Positions 15,799 to 16,007 of a stretch of 16,007 nucleotides of DNA are shown in pieces. How positions within the stretch are numbered: position 1 is the stretch's first letter; each line of letters opens with the position of its first letter. The translations under genes and the position numbers were made by a program. This DNA comes from an uncultured Clostridia bacterium (GTDB lineage Bacteria > Bacillota > Clostridia > TANB77 > CAG-508). Under the pieces are notes generated by a model. That model was not told the DNA's origin. It made no database searches and worked only from the letters and a program-made list of their open reading frames with translations. The stretch is taken from the NCBI GenBank assembly GCA_947624365.1, contig CANQJY010000016.1:1-16007 (forward strand). Direction: 5' to 3'.

Positions 15799-16007
15799 AT
15801 GGAATATTCAGAAAAAGTAATAGATCACTATACAAATCCAAGAAATGTAGGGAAAATAGAACAAGCGTCAGGTATTGGAGAAGTAGGTAATCCAGTATGT
15901 GGAGATATAATGAAAATGTTTATTAAAGTGGAAAATAATATTATTGTAGATGTTAAATTCAAAACATTTGGATGTGGTGCAGCAATTGCAACAAGTAGTA
16001 TTTCAAC
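15799..16007 (+). CDS. iscU: Iron-sulfur cluster scaffold IscU, 5' part
   Basis: The gene is cut by the right edge after 69 codons. It starts MEYSEKVIDHYTNPRNVG, the canonical IscU/NifU-N opening, and continues NPVCGDIMKM with the cluster ligand C34 and the conserved D36, and FKTFGCGAAIATSS with ligand C59. The third cysteine lies beyond the window. Its GAGGAGGGG ribosome site is inside the end of iscS, and the gap is two bases, so IscS and IscU are translationally linked, as expected for donor and scaffold. Confidence 0.95.
   Translation, partial: MEYSEKVIDHYTNPRNVGKIEQASGIGEVGNPVCGDIMKMFIKVENNIIVDVKFKTFGCGAAIATSSIS

Noticed and set aside
1..16007. Mobile element, CRISPR array, tRNA or rRNA
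   Set aside because: No transposase or integrase gene, long direct or inverted repeats, spacer-repeat pattern, tRNA cloverleaf or rRNA-like stretch was seen on either strand.

Overview
The window is AT-rich DNA from a low-GC, endospore-forming member of the Clostridia. The evidence is a spore germination pair (sleB-ypeB), an alpha/beta-type small acid-soluble spore protein, the NAD-linked two-subunit dihydroorotate dehydrogenase (PyrD 1B + PyrK) typical of Gram-positive anaerobes, strong AGGAGG ribosome binding sites, and AGA as the dominant arginine codon. Genus cannot be fixed from the sequence.

Layout. 1-787 (+): 3' end of ebfC/ybaB, then recR. 794-7358 (-): one compact block transcribed right to left, asnB > pyrK > pyrD > orotate phosphoribosyltransferase-like gene > PrpF-like gene > pyrC. 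It is driven by a near-consensus promoter at 7530-7559 and preceded by a leader holding a 23-codon ORF. 7546-8682 (-): diacylglycerol/MGDG-type glycosyltransferase. 8780-10642 (+): sleB-ypeB, ending at a shared two-way terminator. 10684-12234 (-): membrane-anchored VanW-family protein. 12411-12587 (+): SASP. 12722-14491 (+): mgtE and an IscR-like Rrf2 regulator. 14618-16007 (+): iscS and the start of iscU, behind a promoter flanked by two identical-format 21-bp palindromes.

The most notable signal is translational. pyrC and pyrD are each complete and well conserved, but each needs a single +1 frame change. At both places the codon in the original frame is CGG, within AAA-NNU-CGG, and skipping the C gives a conserved glycine (GGA or GGU). 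A manual scan of all genes (about 5,000 codons) found no other in-frame CGG, although CGA, CGC and CGU are used as arginine. This fits an unassigned or hungry CGG codon that triggers or tolerates +1 frameshifting. Two sequencing errors or two decaying genes remain the competing explanations.

How the genes work together. PyrC, PyrD/PyrK and the OPRT-like protein cover the pathway from carbamoyl-aspartate to orotidylate; pyrB, carAB and pyrF are not in the window. AsnB shares the promoter and competes for the same aspartate and glutamine. SleB-YpeB and SASP serve spore germination and spore DNA protection. The IscR-like protein probably represses the iscSU promoter through the paired palindromes, coupling cysteine desulfurase and scaffold supply to Fe-S status.
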